Shown here: one piece after another, positions 62,526 through 64,000 of the stretch
How positions within the stretch are numbered: position 1 is the stretch's first letter
How the letters are laid out: each line of letters starts with the position of its first letter
DNA from: Aeromonas media
Lineage (GTDB): Bacteria > Pseudomonadota > Gammaproteobacteria > Enterobacterales > Aeromonadaceae
DNA length: 64,000 nucleotides
Assembly (NCBI RefSeq): GCF_000819985.1
Contig: NZ_CDBZ01000010.1
Location: 1-64,000 of the forward strand
Reading direction: 5' to 3'
Position numbers and translations under genes: made by a program
Notes under the pieces: generated by a model
What the model saw: the letters and a program-made list of their open reading frames with translations, nothing else
Told to the model about the DNA's origin: nothing
Database searches by the model: none

Positions 62526-63080
62526 ATGGTTCAGGTCAATCACGGTCCCCTGCTCAGAAAGCTGGCCCTGGTGGTGCTTGTCATGTTCGGGTTCGCCTTT
62601 GCACTGGTGCCGCTGTATGACGTCTTCTGCAGGATCACCGGTCTCAACGGCAAGACTGCAGTACAGCCGGCCACGACAGAGCGGGCGGTGATCGACAGCA
62701 AACGGACCATCCAGATCGAGTTTCTTGCCCATGCGGACACCCGGATGCCGTGGCAGTTCAGCGGCGAAACGGCGCGGTTGTCGGTGCGGCCTGGTGAAAT
62801 GAAGCTGGTCAATTATCGGGTGTTCAATCCCACCGATCGCACCATGATTGGTCAGGCGGTACCGTCAGTCTCGCCCGGTCCTGCCGCCGCCTATTTGAAG
62901 AAAGTGGAGTGCTTTTGCTTCAACCGTCAGGAGTTGCAGGCGGGAGAGAGCAAGCTGATGCCGCTCAAGTTTTATGTCGACCCCGATTTGCCCGACAACA
63001 TCAACACCATCACGCTCTCCTACTCACTCTATGAGATCACTCAGTCCACCCCAGCCCCGACGCTGGCGCAGAGGAAATAA
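62526..63080 (+). CDS. ctaG: Cytochrome c oxidase assembly protein Cox11/CtaG
   Basis: This 184-residue copper chaperone delivers Cu to the CuB site of subunit I. It has one N-terminal transmembrane helix (LALVVLVMFGFAFALVPLYDVFCRITGLNG) and a periplasmic immunoglobulin-like domain. The Cu-binding motif ECFCFNRQ and the C-terminal DPDLPDNINTITLSYSLYE are conserved. It is the third gene of the oxidase operon; AAGGAGGT precedes the ATG. Confidence 0.95.
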   Translation: MVQVNHGPLLRKLALVVLVMFGFAFALVPLYDVFCRITGLNGKTAVQPATTERAVIDSKRTIQIEFLAHADTRMPWQFSGETARLSVRPGEMKLVNYRVFNPTDRTMIGQAVPSVSPGPAAAYLKKVECFCFNRQELQAGESKLMPLKFYVDPDLPDNINTITLSYSLYEITQSTPAPTLAQRK

Positions 63081-63082
63081 TC

Positions 63083-63964
63083 ATGGCCAAAGTGAACCAG
63101 ACGTATTACGTCCCTGACCAGAGCCGCTGGCCCATCATAGGGGCGGTGGCCCTGTTTTTCCTGGCTTTCGGGGCGGGGCATCTGGTCAATGAGGTGGCGA
63201 GCAAGCAGGCCGGGGTCGGCCGGTACTTGATGATGGCTGGCGTTGCCTTGCTGATTTTCATGCTGTTTGGCTGGTTTCGTCACATCATCCAGGAGTCTAT
63301 GACCGGGCTCTACAGCGCCCAGATGGACAGATCCTTCCGGCAAGGCATGGTCTGGTTCATCTTCTCCGAGGTGATGTTCTTCCTTGCCTTCTTCGGAGTG
63401 CTGTTCTATGCCCGCCAGCTTGCCATGCCCTGGCTGGACGGCGCGGGCAACAAGGCGATGACGGCCCAGTTGCTGTGGCCGGATTTCTCGGCGCACTGGC
63501 CCATGGTCAAGACCCCGGGAGGAACCACGACCCAGGCCATGCCCTGGCACGGAATCCCCCTCATCAATACCCTGATCCTGCTCGGCTCCTCCGTCACCCT
63601 GCTGTTTGCTCATACCGGGCTGGAGAATGGAAAACGCAGTCGTCTCAAGGGGATGCTGCTTGTGACCGTGCTGCTCGGGTTGGCGTTCCTCTGGCTGCAA
63701 GGCTATGAATACCTGCATGCGTACCGGGATCTGGGGCTGCGACTGGACTCCGGCATCTACGGCAATACCTTCTTCATCCTGACCGGATTCCATGGCTTGC
63801 ATGTCACCCTGGGGACTGTGTTCCTGCTGATCATATGGTTGCGGATAGTGCTGAAGGATCACTTCACCGCCGAGCGCCACTTCGCCTTCCAGGCCGCGGC
63901 CTGGTACTGGCACTTCGTCGACGTGGTATGGCTCTGCCTCTTCGTGTTCGTCTACCTGCTCTGA
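63083..63964 (+). CDS. coxC: Cytochrome c oxidase subunit III
   Basis: The 293-residue subunit has seven predicted helices. Family motifs include GMVWFIFSEVMFFLAFFGVLFYAR, LILLGSSVTLLFAH, FLWLQGYEYLHA, GNTFFILTGFHGLHVTLGTVFLLIIW and AAWYWHFVDVVWLCLFVFVYL. It starts 2 bp after the Cox11 stop. The window ends 36 bp later; further oxidase genes such as the heme A synthesis genes may follow outside. Confidence 0.96.
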   Translation: MAKVNQTYYVPDQSRWPIIGAVALFFLAFGAGHLVNEVASKQAGVGRYLMMAGVALLIFMLFGWFRHIIQESMTGLYSAQMDRSFRQGMVWFIFSEVMFFLAFFGVLFYARQLAMPWLDGAGNKAMTAQLLWPDFSAHWPMVKTPGGTTTQAMPWHGIPLINTLILLGSSVTLLFAHTGLENGKRSRLKGMLLVTVLLGLAFLWLQGYEYLHAYRDLGLRLDSGIYGNTFFILTGFHGLHVTLGTVFLLIIWLRIVLKDHFTAERHFAFQAAAWYWHFVDVVWLCLFVFVYLL

Positions 63965-64000
63965 GATCGGGATCAGTAAGGGCGCGGGTTGGGCTCCAGC

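Overview
The window looks like a chromosomal segment of an Aeromonas-type gammaproteobacterium. The DNA is GC-rich with strong GC3 bias, and the encoded proteins (PdhR, AceE, AceF with three lipoyl domains, AcnB, TreR/B/C, TmcA, PlsY, FolB/FolK) resemble enterobacterial and Vibrio/Aeromonas homologues. No insertion sequence, integrase, prophage module, CRISPR array or rRNA is visible. The genus is inferred from protein similarity and gene order, not from a marker search.

Layout. 0-2.3 kb: a membrane-anchored aspartyl protease with nadC (minus strand), divergent from ampD. 2.3-9.7 kb: the pyruvate dehydrogenase locus pdhR-aceE-aceF-lpdA, with a perfect PdhR box before pdhR and a degenerate three-copy repeat between aceE and aceF. 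9.8-21 kb: signalling and cell-envelope genes (GAF-GGDEF cyclase, two duplicated His/Tyr-rich lipoproteins, a methyl-accepting chemotaxis protein with a sigma-28-like promoter, a patatin/beta-barrel protein, acnB, a CSS-EAL phosphodiesterase). 21-29 kb: a LysR regulator and LysE exporter, a lactone-oxidase-type flavoprotein, a COG0523 metallochaperone GTPase, MdtD, a YbaK-like deacylase, folB-folK and plsY. 29.1-29.6 kb: a four-gene tRNA operon (Phe-Thr-Phe-Asn) with clear promoter and terminator. 29.8-37.2 kb: an OmpA-family porin, a two-helix K+-channel-like protein with an unrecognised N-terminal region, a Yip1 membrane protein, a MINPP-like phytase lipoprotein, and an RhtA-like exporter with a divergent Lrp-type regulator.

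37-51.7 kb is a sugar-uptake region. A trehalose operon (treR, treB, treC, maa) lies next to an AEC transporter and a beta-glucoside (cellobiose/chitobiose-type) PTS regulon: a divergent extra EIIC, then EIIB-EIIC-GH1 phospho-beta-glucosidase-EIIA-ROK kinase-glycoporin-LacI regulator. A 40-bp perfect palindrome sits in the divergent promoter region. The products fit one pathway: porin entry, PTS phosphorylation, GH1 cleavage to glucose-6-P plus glucose, and rescue of glucose by the ROK kinase.

51.7-59.4 kb carries a CopZ-like protein behind a MerR-family-type promoter, periplasmic asparaginase AnsB (possible CRP site, start codon in a hairpin), a CaCA antiporter preceded by a yybP-ykoY (Mn2+) riboswitch, a SieB-family membrane protein, mgsA, bfr/bfd iron-storage genes, and a HlyU-family gene overlapping tmcA. 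59.7-64 kb holds a caa3-type cytochrome oxidase operon (subunit II-cytochrome c fusion, subunit I, Cox11, subunit III).

The most notable items are the Mn2+ riboswitch on a CaCA antiporter, the aceE-aceF repeats, the 40-bp operator palindrome, the duplicated start region of the COG0523 GTPase, the lipoprotein duplication read antisense by the GGDEF gene, and the channel-like protein with an unknown cytoplasmic region.
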